A stretch of 30,332 nucleotides of DNA from Halanaerobiales bacterium (GCA_016278415.1 JADQBV010000432.1:1-30332); one strand, 5' to 3'; positions 8,347 to 15,982 are shown, numbered from the stretch's first letter. Numbers and translations are program-made. The notes: a model not told the origin generated them from the sequence alone.

Positions 8347-8375
8347 ATTATAGTATTTTATTATAATAAAGTAAA
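8347..8375 (-). promoter_or_regulatory. Promoter of the S24-type repressor gene
   Basis: Read on the minus strand: TTTACT (8375-8370), 17 bases, TATAAT (8352-8347). The start point would be about 8340, next to operator copy 2. Confidence 0.75.
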
Positions 8376-8389
8376 GTATGGGAATTTAC

Positions 8390-8418
8390 TTGATTTTTTT
8401 ACGTAAATTACGTAAAAT
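8390..8418 (+). promoter_or_regulatory. Promoter of the small XRE gene, overlapped by an operator
   Basis: TTGATT (8390-8395), 17 bases, TAAAAT (8413-8418). The perfect palindrome at 8397-8417 covers the whole spacer and most of the -10, so repressor binding would block RNA polymerase. Confidence 0.8.
8397..8417. promoter_or_regulatory. TTACGT-type operator, copy 3 (perfect palindrome)
   Basis: TTTTACGTAA (8397-8406), one base, TTACGTAAAA (8408-8417): a perfect 10-bp inverted repeat. This is the best copy of the set and probably the highest-affinity site. Confidence 0.85.
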
Positions 8419-8469
8419 AGTAATAACAGTATTTAATGCCATTTTATAAGCAAAGGTGGTGAAGTGATT

Positions 8470-8760
8470 ATGGAAAAATTAGATTTAGAAAAACTTTTTA
8501 AAGAGTTATTAAAAAACAAAGAATATATTGCTCTAGGAGAATCTATAAGAAAGATAAGAAATGTCAGGGGTATACAGCAAAATCATTTATCTGAAATGGC
8601 TGGTATATCAAATAGTTATCTGTGTGATATTGAAAAGAATAGAGTTATGCCATCGATTAAAACAATGGAAAATATCGGTACTATACTAACGAATGATGTA
8701 GATGGTTTTAGTTGGCAGTTTTTTTTATACTTTAATTACGATAATAACGTAAAATACTAG
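8470..8760 (+). CDS. Small XRE-family DNA-binding protein (Cro-like position)
   Basis: A 96-residue protein. Residues ~22-76 form an XRE helix-turn-helix (IRKIRNVRGIQQNHLSEMAGISNSYLCDIEKNRVMPS). The rest is a charged N-terminal helix and an aromatic tail (WQFFLYFNY). ATG 8470 is 9 bases after AAAGGTGGT; a GTG at 8464 is too close to the SD. It is divergent from the S24-type repressor, with a shared operator region, and could act as the opposing switch. Its last codons contain the fourth copy of the operator, which precedes the next gene 19 bases downstream. Confidence 0.85.
   Translation: MEKLDLEKLFKELLKNKEYIALGESIRKIRNVRGIQQNHLSEMAGISNSYLCDIEKNRVMPSIKTMENIGTILTNDVDGFSWQFFLYFNYDNNVKY
8736..8755 (+). 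promoter_or_regulatory. TTACGT-type operator, copy 4, with possible -10 for the Spo0E-like gene
   Basis: TTACGATAATAACGTAA (8736-8752), 7 of 8 half-site positions symmetric, embedded in the end of the XRE gene. TAAAAT (8750-8755) sits in the same register to this operator as the -10 at copy 3 (both start at site position 15). The -35 is poor. Confidence 0.6.
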
Positions 8761-8779
8761 ATGGAGGGATTAATTATAT

Positions 8780-9052
8780 ATGAACATAAAGGATGAAATA
8801 GAAGTAAAAAGAAAAGAGCTTACTGATCTTGTGAATAATAGCAAGAACATAAATGATGTAGTAAAAAAGAGTGAAGAGCTTGATCAACTTATTAATAATT
8901 ATTATAATTTTTACTATCAACCGGTTAGTGATATGGGGAAAACAGCTGTAGAACTCTTATTAAAAAATATAGAAGCTCCTGATATGTCTCCAACAACTAT
9001 TACTTTAGATACAACTTTGTCTATTAGAGACACGGATAAGAACCTTCTTTAG
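8780..9052 (+). CDS. Chimera: Spo0E-like aspartyl-phosphate phosphatase plus LacI C-terminal tail
   Basis: A 90-residue protein. Residues 1-46 match the Spo0E-like family (IEVKRKELTDLV, then the signature SEELDQLINNYYN at 31-43), a two-helix hairpin that removes phosphate from Spo0A~P to hold back sporulation. Residues 47-85 (QPVSDMGKTAVELLLKNI..., TTITLDTTLSIRDT) read like the last ~40 residues of a LacI-family regulator, a region unrelated to Spo0E. The frame is continuous, so the gene looks like a fusion made by a deletion or recombination. ATG 8780 follows GGAGGGA at 11-base spacing. It follows the XRE gene by 19 bases and has an operator copy just upstream. Function of the tail is unknown; the phosphatase motif is intact. 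Confidence 0.75.
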   Translation: MNIKDEIEVKRKELTDLVNNSKNINDVVKKSEELDQLINNYYNFYYQPVSDMGKTAVELLLKNIEAPDMSPTTITLDTTLSIRDTDKNLL

Positions 9053-9257
9053 TTTATAAGACACTTTCTAAAAATTATGTTTGAAATTTAGTTTTAAAAA
9101 TATGGTTAAGCTCCTTTAAATTTACTTATGTTTTGGATGTAGAGGTTCACTATCCTGGTTTAACTAGTTATACTCCTAGGAATAAGTTAAAAAATAACTT
9201 GAGAATTGTTTGAGAATATTTTATTAAATTTAATTTAAGATTTTCATAGATTTATGA
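9053..9257. other. Non-coding AT-rich stretch after the chimeric gene
   Basis: No convincing ORF, RNA gene or hairpin. It is possibly decayed sequence left by the event that created the upstream fusion. Confidence 0.4.
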
Positions 9258-9311
9258 AAAAAGTTATATCCTAAGATATGAATCTGTCAGCTAAGGTTGG
9301 CAGATTTGCTT
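9258..9311. repeat. Flanking repeat A of the AAA-ATPase cassette (hairpin)
   Basis: About 54 bases nearly identical to 11147-11200, including AATCTGTCAGCTAAGG at 9281-9296. It can form a hairpin: AATCTGTCAGC (9281-9291), loop TAAG, GTTGGCAGATT (9296-9306, two G:U pairs). It may act as a terminator for upstream transcripts. Confidence 0.8.
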
Positions 9312-9334
9312 TATCATTAATATAATTGTATAAT
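9306..9334 (+). promoter_or_regulatory. Promoter of the AAA-ATPase gene
   Basis: TTGCTT (9306-9311, inside repeat A), 17 bases, TATAAT (9329-9334). The -10 is perfect and the -35 weak. Confidence 0.6.
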
Positions 9335-9369
9335 TATTACAGGGACTAATAGTAGAGGGGGATAGGTAG

Positions 9370-11058
9370 ATGAAGATACCTTATGGGATATCGGATTTTA
9401 AAAAGCTTAGAAAAGAGAACTATTTATATATAGATAAAACTAAATTTATAGAAACGTTGGATAAAATGGGATCCGAATATTTATTTTTTATCCGCCCTCG
9501 CCGTTTTGGTAAGAGTCTCTTTTTGTCAACTTTGTCACATTATTATGATTTAAATAATAAAGATCAATTCGAAGATTTATTTGGCGATTTATATATTGGA
9601 AAGAATCCTACTGAATTAAAAAATAAGTATGTGATTTTGAAAATTAATTTCTCCGGATTAAATACAGATACTAAAGAAGAGTTGAAGAATTCTTTTCGAT
9701 TAAGGTTATTAAGAGCAATTAATAGTATTTTAAATGCTTATAGTGATATATTTGTTAATGTCGATGAAATAGAAGATAGGTTAATGAATATGCAGGATAT
9801 TAGTGGTATTTTAGAATTTTTTATGACGGAAGTAAAAATAAGTGGTCAGAAAATATACCTAATTATAGATGAATATGACCATTTTGCTAATGACATTATT
9901 GCAATGGGTGATGGTGATTTTTATAAAGAAATAATCAGAGCAACAGGTTTTGTGCGGGATTTCTATGAAACAGTCAAAATTGGAACAGAAAGTGTAATTG
10001 ATCGTATTTTTATTACTGGTATTTCACCAGTTATGTTAGATGATCTGACTAGTGGTTTTAATATAGCTACAAATATAACATTAAGTGAGTTAACAAATGA
10101 AATGCTAGGTTTTACGGAAGATGAAGTAATGGGGATAATAGAAGAGTCAAATATAGATATAGATAAAGATGAGCTATTGTTTGAATTAAGAAAGAATTAT
10201 AATGGCTATCTATTTAATAAAAATAGTCGGGAACGGCTTTATAACCCAGATATGATTTTACACTTCTTTAATCAGTGGTTGATGACAGGTAATTACCCGG
10301 ATCAGCTTATTGATGACAATGTAAGAACTGATTATGGTAGGATTAATAGGTTGGTAGCAAATGAAGCTAATCGGGAAGTATTAGAAGATATCATTATAGA
10401 AGAAGGGATAGTGGCGGATATTATCACTCGTTTCTCGTTTGATATGATGTATGATGAGGAATATTTTGTGTCATTATTGTACTACATGGGTTTACTAACA
10501 ATTGGGGAAATAAAATATGGAAAGACTAGATTGGAAATACCCAACCATGTAACCAGGGTTATTTTCTGGGAATATATTGAGCGTAGATTGAAAAAAGAGT
10601 TTGGTATTTCTTATGATGTTGAAGAAATGGCAAAGTCAATCTGGCAGATGGGTTTTGATGGAGAGATAGAGCCATTTTTGGCTTATATAAGCGAGAATGT
10701 GTTGAGTAAACTATCTAATCGTGATTTGATTAATTTTGACGAGAAGTATATCAAAGTAATCTTATTTTCATATCTTGTTACCAGCAATCTATATCGTCCA
10801 GTTAGTGAACCTGAGGTTGAGAATGGATATATCGACATTTATTTGGAACGGGATATTAGGATGCCTGAGGTTAAGTATGAATGGATAATTGAATTGAAAT
10901 ACTTAAAGAAGAGCGAAAGGGATAAATTAGCAGAGGTTAAGGAAGAAGGTTTACGGCAATTAGAGGAATATGCTGATAGTCGTAAGTTTTCTAATAAAGA
11001 AAACCTTAAGAAGGTATTAATAGTCTTTATTGCTAAGGATGAGTATGTAATATACTAA
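9370..11058 (+). CDS. AAA-ATPase-like protein with C-terminal PD-(D/E)XK domain (DUF1703 type)
   Basis: A 562-residue protein with the usual architecture of this family. Residues 4-30 give the GISDFKKLRKENYLYIDKT signature; RPRRFGKS (42-49) is the P-loop; LIIDEYD (164-170) is Walker B; NYNGYLF and LYNPDMILHF follow in the middle. At the C-terminus a PD-(D/E)XK core is visible with D489 and E508-x-K510 and a later QLEEY. The full length is preserved, so it is probably functional. These genes occur in many near-copies in some bacteria and archaea, are suspected to be mobile or defence-related, and have no established role. ATG 9370 follows AGAGGGGGAT. It stands alone between two matching ~54-bp repeats, which suggests it entered as a cassette. 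Confidence 0.92.
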   Translation: MKIPYGISDFKKLRKENYLYIDKTKFIETLDKMGSEYLFFIRPRRFGKSLFLSTLSHYYDLNNKDQFEDLFGDLYIGKNPTELKNKYVILKINFSGLNTDTKEELKNSFRLRLLRAINSILNAYSDIFVNVDEIEDRLMNMQDISGILEFFMTEVKISGQKIYLIIDEYDHFANDIIAMGDGDFYKEIIRATGFVRDFYETVKIGTESVIDRIFITGISPVMLDDLTSGFNIATNITLSELTNEMLGFTEDEVMGIIEESNIDIDKDELLFELRKNYNGYLFNKNSRERLYNPDMILHFFNQWLMTGNYPDQLIDDNVRTDYGRINRLVANEANREVLEDIIIEEGIVADIITRFSFDMMYDEEYFVSLLYYMGLLTIGEIKYGKTRLEIPNHVTRVIFWEYIERRLKKEFGISYDVEEMAKSIWQMGFDGEIEPFLAYISENVLSKLSNRDLINFDEKYIKVILFSYLVTSNLYRPVSEPEVENGYIDIYLERDIRMPEVKYEWIIELKYLKKSERDKLAEVKEEGLRQLEEYADSRKFSNKENLKKVLIVFIAKDEYVIY

Positions 11059-11146
11059 TTTGCTCCATTGTAAACTGTGACTAAGGAAAGCACTATTAAT
11101 AGAATAAACTTAAAATCATATTAAGCCTGGGCATAATTCTACTATT

Positions 11147-11200
11147 AAAAAGTATATACTAATATATGAATCTGTCAGCTAAGGCTGGCAGATTTACTTT
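11147..11200. repeat. Flanking repeat B of the AAA-ATPase cassette (hairpin)
   Basis: Same element and orientation as 9258-9311. Hairpin AATCTGTCAGC (11169-11179), loop TAAG, GCTGGCAGATT (11184-11194, one G:U pair), followed by TACTTTT. It is 110 bases after the ATPase stop and could terminate that transcript. Confidence 0.8.
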
Positions 11201-11302
11201 TAAATGGTTGATGAAATATTTTTTATAAACAACGGTTAGATAAGAATCAAAATAAGAATATATTAGAGAGTATTAAAATAAACGGCCAGAGAGGAATTAG
11301 AT

Positions 11303-12460
11303 ATGAAAAATGATAATGATAGTATAAATAAAAGGGACAATCAACTTTTAATAAACATGAAATCTTTTTTGCAAGAGGCCTGGAATTCTTCAGGATTTGA
11401 ATCAGCTACACCTGTTCAAGAGAGGACTATTCCGCTAATTGTGGAGAATAAGGATATTATTGCTGAATCGCCAACGGGGACGGGTAAAACATTAGCTTAT
11501 CTAATACCTTTACTAAATAGGATAGATACTAGTAAGAAAAATGTTCAGGTTATGATTCTCGCACCTTCCCATGAATTATCTATGCAGATTTTTCAGGTTG
11601 TTGAGCAGTGGACAAAGGGCAGCAAGATTAGAAGCCTCCCTATTATAGGTGGTGCTAATATTAAGAGACAGGTAGTTAATTTAAGGGAACACCCTCATGT
11701 AATAGTTGGGACTACTGGTAGGTTGCTTGAATTGATTAGGATGAAGAAAATAAAAATGCATGAAGTGAAGACAATTGTAGTTGACGAATTTGACCTCTTG
11801 ATTGCCCAGGAGCATGTGGCTAACCTAAAAAGTATTATAAAAACTACATTGAGGGATAGACAGATTTTATTTTTTTCCGCTACCCTGGCAGAACGTACGG
11901 AGGAAATTGGAAGGGAATTAATGAAGGATCCTGAAATAATAAAAATTAAAGAAGGTGAGACTGCTCCTTCTAATACAGAACATATAGTTATCTTATGTGA
12001 AGAAAGGGAAAAGATTGAGATTCTACGAAAAATAATTAGGTCTGAGGATATGAAGGCATTAGTCTTTGTAAGTGATTCCAGCAATATACCTGAAATTGCC
12101 GCCAAATTAAGGTATAAAGGATTGAATTTAGGAGTACTCACTGGGGATTCTAAGAAAAATGAGCGAAAAGAGGCATTAAGGAAATTTCGTATAGCTGAAT
12201 TTCCTATGTTATTAGCCACTGATTTAGCCGCAAGGGGATTAGATATTGAGGGATTGACCCATGTAATAAATTGGGATTTGCCAAGGGACTCCAGGCAATA
12301 CATTCATCGGTCCGGTAGAACAGGGAGAATGGGTGCTACAGGCACAGTGATTTCCATTGTTACAAAAAGGGAAGAGAGTGAGCTCAAGAAGAAGACTGGT
12401 AAATTGGGTATTTCTTTAAAGTATAAGAAGTTATTTAAAGGGGAATTGATTGATAGATGA
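11303..12460 (+). CDS. Compact DEAD-box-type RNA helicase with DEFD motif II
   Basis: A 385-residue ATP-dependent RNA helicase of superfamily 2 with nearly all motifs. The Q motif region is GFESATPVQERTIPLI (31-46); motif I is SPTGTGKT (56-63); Ia is LAPSHEL; Ib is TTGR in place of the usual TPGR; motif II is DEFD (161-164) in place of DEAD; III is SAT (192-194); then ALVFVS, ATDLAARGLDI and HRSGRTGR. There is no C-terminal RNA-binding extension, so partners or the core alone must give specificity; size resembles small Firmicute helicases acting in ribosome assembly or cold growth (inference). DEFD should still bind Mg-ATP. Start ATG 11303 follows GAGAGG. Its end overlaps a small ORF. Confidence 0.93.
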   Translation: MKNDNDSINKRDNQLLINMKSFLQEAWNSSGFESATPVQERTIPLIVENKDIIAESPTGTGKTLAYLIPLLNRIDTSKKNVQVMILAPSHELSMQIFQVVEQWTKGSKIRSLPIIGGANIKRQVVNLREHPHVIVGTTGRLLELIRMKKIKMHEVKTIVVDEFDLLIAQEHVANLKSIIKTTLRDRQILFFSATLAERTEEIGRELMKDPEIIKIKEGETAPSNTEHIVILCEEREKIEILRKIIRSEDMKALVFVSDSSNIPEIAAKLRYKGLNLGVLTGDSKKNERKEALRKFRIAEFPMLLATDLAARGLDIEGLTHVINWDLPRDSRQYIHRSGRTGRMGATGTVISIVTKREESELKKKTGKLGISLKYKKLFKGELIDR

Positions 12461-12563
12461 GCCTTTTGATTTTGATATACAGTCAGACCCAGTCTATAAA
12501 GTACGGATTGCTTTTTGTAAAGGTCCCGACGATGAGGTAATAGAGTTTTTCCAGGAGAGATAA
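12450..12563 (+). CDS. Candidate 37-residue acidic protein overlapping the helicase end
   Basis: TTG 12450 lies 5 bases after AAAGGGGA and opens a 37-codon frame ending at TAA 12561-12563. It overlaps the helicase gene by 11 bases, an arrangement typical of translational coupling. The product begins MIDEPFDFDIQSDPVYKVR and has a balanced, protein-like composition unlike random AT-rich sequence, with no membrane segment. No family recognised. It could alternatively be the end of a longer ancestral helicase reading frame after a frameshift. Confidence 0.45.
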   Translation: MIDEPFDFDIQSDPVYKVRIAFCKGPDDEVIEFFQER

Positions 12564-12742
12564 GGGGTATGTTGCCAGTCATATCTGTTTTTGGTCTTGA
12601 AAGTATGGAAAAGGCAGTCTGGCATCTTATAATACATGTTAATTTTTGATAATAGATTAGTACTTTTAATTAAGCTAGTAAAGATAGTGACTGGCTCAGT
12701 TAGAGAAAAGTTGTTTAGAAATGAGTATAAAGGAGTGAGCTT

Positions 12743-13897
12743 ATGAATAATAATAAACCAAATAAGAACAAACTGCAGTATGGAATGGTTGGTGGTGATA
12801 GTAGTTCTTTCATGGGTGATGTACATAGAAAAGCGGCTAGTTATGATGGCAGAGCGGAACTGGTAGCTGGCTGTTTTTCAAGGGATAAAGAAAAGAATTT
12901 GAGAACAGCTGAGGAATGTGGTTTGGCTAATGACAGGGTCTATAATGATTTTTATAAAATGGCTGAAAAAGAAGCCGAAAAGATAGATTTTGTGTCTATA
13001 GTTCTTCCTAATTATGCTCATTATGAAGCTTCAAAGGCATTTTTGGAAAAGGGTATCAATGTTTATTGTGAAAAGCCTCTGACATTTACTGTGGATCAGG
13101 CAGTGGAATTAGCAGAGATCACTAAAGAAAAAGGGCTATTATTTGGAGTTAATTATTCATATACAGGCTATCCTATGGTAAAGCAGGCTAGAGAAATGGT
13201 GCGACATGGTGATATTGGTGAGATTAAGATGGTCATGGGTGAGTATTTGCAGGATTATCTCCTGGCTGCTCTTGAAGGAAATGAGGGTGGGATATCAACC
13301 TGGAGGGTAGACCCTGAAATTGCAGGCAGATCAAATTGCGTTGGTGATATTGGTAGTCATATTGAGAATACTGTTTCATATATTACAGGACTTGAAATTG
13401 AATCATTATCTGCTAATCTACAGTCTATAACTGGAGTTAGTGAACTTGATGATAATGCTGAGATAATGTTAAAGTTCAAAAATGGAGCTACTGGAATGTA
13501 TTGGTCTTCGCAAGTAGCCATAGGGCATGATAATGGTTTGAAGATTAGAATCTATGGAACTAAAGGCTCTATCATATGGGAACAGGAGAATCCTTCTTGT
13601 TTAACGGTAAGTTATATAGATAAACCTAAAGAAATACTTTCAAGGGGTAGAGATAAACTATATCCTTTGGCAGAGGATAAATTAAGATTACCGGCCGGTC
13701 ATCCTGAAGGATTGCCACTTGCTTTTGCTAATATGTATGCAAACTTTATGGATGCAGTAATGGCAAGAAAGGTGGAGAACATCAGCCTAGATGATTATGA
13801 TTTCCCCACTGTAAAGGATGGTATTAATGGGGTTAGGTTTATTAATGCTTGTGTTGATAGTTCGGAAAGTCATTCCAGTTGGATTGAGCTTAAGTGA
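12743..13897 (+). CDS. Gfo/Idh/MocA-family NAD(P)-dependent oxidoreductase
   Basis: A 384-residue cytoplasmic sugar or cyclitol dehydrogenase-type enzyme. The N-terminal Rossmann fold (~10-135) starts YGMVGGDSSSFMGDVHR, a GxxGG variant with an extended loop, and carries the conserved CEKPL (109-113) whose lysine is functional in the family. The C-terminal alpha/beta domain contains WRVDPEIAGRSNCVGDIGSHIEN, with the D-x-x-x-H pair typical of the active site. ATG 12743 follows AAGGAGTGAGCTT. The substrate is unknown; members of this subgroup oxidise myo-inositol, glucosides or oxidised sugars. It is near polysaccharide genes but has its own spacing on both sides, so it seems monocistronic. A fragment of another family member lies at 21276. 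Confidence 0.93.
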   Translation: MNNNKPNKNKLQYGMVGGDSSSFMGDVHRKAASYDGRAELVAGCFSRDKEKNLRTAEECGLANDRVYNDFYKMAEKEAEKIDFVSIVLPNYAHYEASKAFLEKGINVYCEKPLTFTVDQAVELAEITKEKGLLFGVNYSYTGYPMVKQAREMVRHGDIGEIKMVMGEYLQDYLLAALEGNEGGISTWRVDPEIAGRSNCVGDIGSHIENTVSYITGLEIESLSANLQSITGVSELDDNAEIMLKFKNGATGMYWSSQVAIGHDNGLKIRIYGTKGSIIWEQENPSCLTVSYIDKPKEILSRGRDKLYPLAEDKLRLPAGHPEGLPLAFANMYANFMDAVMARKVENISLDDYDFPTVKDGINGVRFINACVDSSESHSSWIELK

Positions 13898-13955
13898 TTA
13901 TGAAGAACTATATTATTATAGTGACCTTTGCTTAATATTTCGAAGTTGATACTTT

Positions 13956-13985
13956 TTGACATTTAGTAAAGTAAATCTTTACTAT
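13956..13985 (+). promoter_or_regulatory. Promoter of the DUF4932 gene with an inverted repeat
   Basis: TTGACA (13956-13961), 18 bases, TACTAT (13980-13985). A perfect 7-bp inverted repeat, AGTAAAG (13965-13971) and CTTTACT (13977-13983), fills the spacer and overlaps the -10, so it may be an operator. Confidence 0.65.
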
Positions 13986-14044
13986 CCGCTACAGGATTGT
14001 TATGTGGCGAGGTAGGGAGAAATTTTTCAAATGGAGTGTGTGAA

Positions 14045-15649
14045 ATGTTTAACAAAATAGTGTTTCTAGGTATGGTATCTTTATTGATAATTGTTGTATT
14101 GTCTGGTTCGGTGCTGGCTAGTACTAGTGAACATCAGCTGCAGGTTAAGGTAGATCCTAGGATTGAATTATTAAGTGTAGTTCAATTATTAAGTGGTTAT
14201 ATGCGTATAAATAGTTTAGATCTGGAATATAAAGATGAGATTTTAGATTACTTTCAGGCATATCAGAATCACCAGGCAGTTAAGATATTTAAGGGGTTAG
14301 CTAATGCAGGTTTCTCCTATGATGCACCACCTACAGCTATGCTTTATCTATCTCAACCACCAGAACTGGAATATAAAGTACCTTTTACTGATTATCTTAA
14401 GCAAAGGGCAGGTGGAGAGAGGAAGTTAAGGCAGTTTGTGGATAGTTTGCGAGATTTTGCTGTTGAGAGTAATTTTATAGCTTTTTATAATCAACATCAG
14501 GCTTTTTATGAGCAACTAGTGGAAGGGGTAAAGGATAAGATAGAGGATGAAGATTATGTTGCGGATTTGGAAGGTTATTATCGCAGCAGTCAGGAAGGAT
14601 ATTACATTATTCTAGCTCCTTTATTCCATGCAGGTGGTTATGGTCCCCGGGTGGAGATACAGGAAAACCGTTATAATATATATAATATCTGTGGTCCATC
14701 TAATGAAGAAGAACAAAAACCAATCTTTGGAAGTGAATGGAATTTGTGCTATTTAGTCTGGCATGAGTTTAGTCATTCATTTATAAACCCACTTACTGAA
14801 CAATATAGTCATGAAGTAGGTCAATATTCTTCTTTGCTAGCTCCTATTGCTGAGAAGATGAAATCCCAGGCCTATCCAAATTGGAGTACTGTGGTTAATG
14901 AACACATTGTTAGAGCTGTGACCGCTAGATTAACATATTTGAAATATGGAAAGACAGCTGGTGATACTGTACTACGTAATGAGAAGAATAGGGGCTTTGT
15001 TTATATTGAGGATTTGACTAAGGCCTTGGAGGAATATGAGAATAGTCAAGAATACAGTAATTTTGAAGAATTTTACCCGGAGATATTAAAAGTATTCAAA
15101 AAATTACTTGAAAGTGATTTAGGTGAGGATTATTATACAACAGTTTTTAGAGGGCCGATAAATAGTGCTTCTCAGGATAGGGATTCTGTTGTTTTGATTA
15201 TACCGACAAATGAAAATGATAAGAAGGATATAGAAGGTATTAAGCAATATGTGACTAAGGTTAAGGAAATGTTTTTTAAAGAGTCTGCAGTTCTAACTGA
15301 TATAGAGGCATTAAAAAATGATTTATCAACTAAGTCTATTTTAGCCTATGGTACAATTGAGGGAAACCTCTGGTTAAAGGAGCATTCCTCTTTGTTTCCA
15401 TTTTTAATTAAGAGAGATAAAATTATAGCTGACAAGACATATCATGGGGAGGACCTTCGCCATATAAGTGCTTTGCCTAACCCATATAATGAAAAGAGGG
15501 CTCTAGTAATATATACTGCACAGCAGGCTGAGGATATAGTAGGGATAAATAAAGTTTATCACGGTCCGACAGATTATGTTGTTGCCAGTGGAGAAGAGGT
15601 CTTGCAATCAGCTGATTATGGAGTAAAGGAAGAACAGTGGGAGTATTAA
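14045..15649 (+). CDS. Secreted DUF4932-type protein with HExxH metallopeptidase motif
   Basis: A 534-residue protein. ATG 14045 is chosen because GGAGTG precedes it and a signal peptide follows (MFNKIVFLGMVSLLIIVVLS...VLA|S). The early part (IELLSVVQLLSGYMRI...YFQAYQNHQAVKIFKGL) and the zinc signature WHEFSHSFINPL match DUF4932 as I know it. H240, E241 and H244 form the HExxH; E286 in VNEHIVRAVTARL is a plausible third ligand as in gluzincins. The last ~170 residues are an additional alpha/beta part (VVLIIPTNENDKKD..., ALVIYTAQQAEDIVGINKVYHGPTDYVV) that I cannot place. No substrate is known for this family. It has its own promoter and terminator. Confidence 0.85.
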   Translation: MFNKIVFLGMVSLLIIVVLSGSVLASTSEHQLQVKVDPRIELLSVVQLLSGYMRINSLDLEYKDEILDYFQAYQNHQAVKIFKGLANAGFSYDAPPTAMLYLSQPPELEYKVPFTDYLKQRAGGERKLRQFVDSLRDFAVESNFIAFYNQHQAFYEQLVEGVKDKIEDEDYVADLEGYYRSSQEGYYIILAPLFHAGGYGPRVEIQENRYNIYNICGPSNEEEQKPIFGSEWNLCYLVWHEFSHSFINPLTEQYSHEVGQYSSLLAPIAEKMKSQAYPNWSTVVNEHIVRAVTARLTYLKYGKTAGDTVLRNEKNRGFVYIEDLTKALEEYENSQEYSNFEEFYPEILKVFKKLLESDLGEDYYTTVFRGPINSASQDRDSVVLIIPTNENDKKDIEGIKQYVTKVKEMFFKESAVLTDIEALKNDLSTKSILAYGTIEGNLWLKEHSSLFPFLIKRDKIIADKTYHGEDLRHISALPNPYNEKRALVIYTAQQAEDIVGINKVYHGPTDYVVASGEEVLQSADYGVKEEQWEY

Positions 15650-15742
15650 ATTCATGTAGTTATTGGCTGAAGTAGATGTAGAAATACTCATTCAATTATT
15701 ATAAGTTTTGATTAATAAAATAGCTATTCTTATGTGTTATAT

Positions 15743-15780
15743 CCCTATATTAAGGAAATTTCTTAGTGTAGGGTTTTTTA
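15743..15780 (+). terminator. Rho-independent terminator after the DUF4932 gene
   Basis: CCCTATATTAAG (15743-15754) pairs with CTTAGTGTAGGG (15762-15773) with two G:U pairs, loop 7, followed by TTTTTT. Confidence 0.9.
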
Positions 15781-15915
15781 TTGATATATTTTAATATATA
15801 TATTGGAGTTGTAGTATATTAGAATATTAAAATCATATATATAAATTATAGGGCAATATAATTGAAAGTCAGCAGGATTTCAATAACTAATTCAGAATAT
15901 CAAGAGTATTATTGA

Positions 15916-15944
15916 TTGACTATTCAAAACTGAAGTGGTAATAT
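15916..15944 (+). promoter_or_regulatory. Promoter of the acetylesterase/alpha-glucuronidase operon
   Basis: TTGACT (15916-15921), 17 bases, TAATAT (15939-15944). It gives a leader of about 180 bases before the first start codon. Confidence 0.6.
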
Positions 15945-15968
15945 ATTAGTTGGATACTGATATATTAG

Positions 15969-15982
15969 CATATTAATATATG
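15969..15982. promoter_or_regulatory. Possible GntR-type operator in the acetylesterase leader
   Basis: CATATTAATATATG, a near-palindrome. It resembles, on the other strand, the element GTATTAATATGT at 20453-20464 just before the GntR gene. AT-rich, so chance similarity cannot be excluded. Confidence 0.35.

Noticed and set aside
7692..9052. Prophage immunity region
   Set aside because: The CI/Cro-like layout is suggestive, but no integrase, replication, packaging or attachment-site-like sequences are nearby; the operators extend to a Spo0E-like gene instead.
11695..12303. Long open frame (202 codons) on the minus strand
   Set aside because: It lies wholly inside the helicase gene on the opposite strand, has no SD, and its product (runs of S, N, I, F) is the typical antisense of a helicase.
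12561..12742. Promoter for the Gfo/Idh gene (TTGATA at 12646)
   Set aside because: No acceptable -10 at 16-18 bases spacing; I could not support a promoter, although the gene has a strong SD.
12743..13897. Assigning the oxidoreductase as myo-inositol dehydrogenase
   Set aside because: Family motifs are clear, but substrate-specific residues cannot be judged and no inositol genes are nearby.
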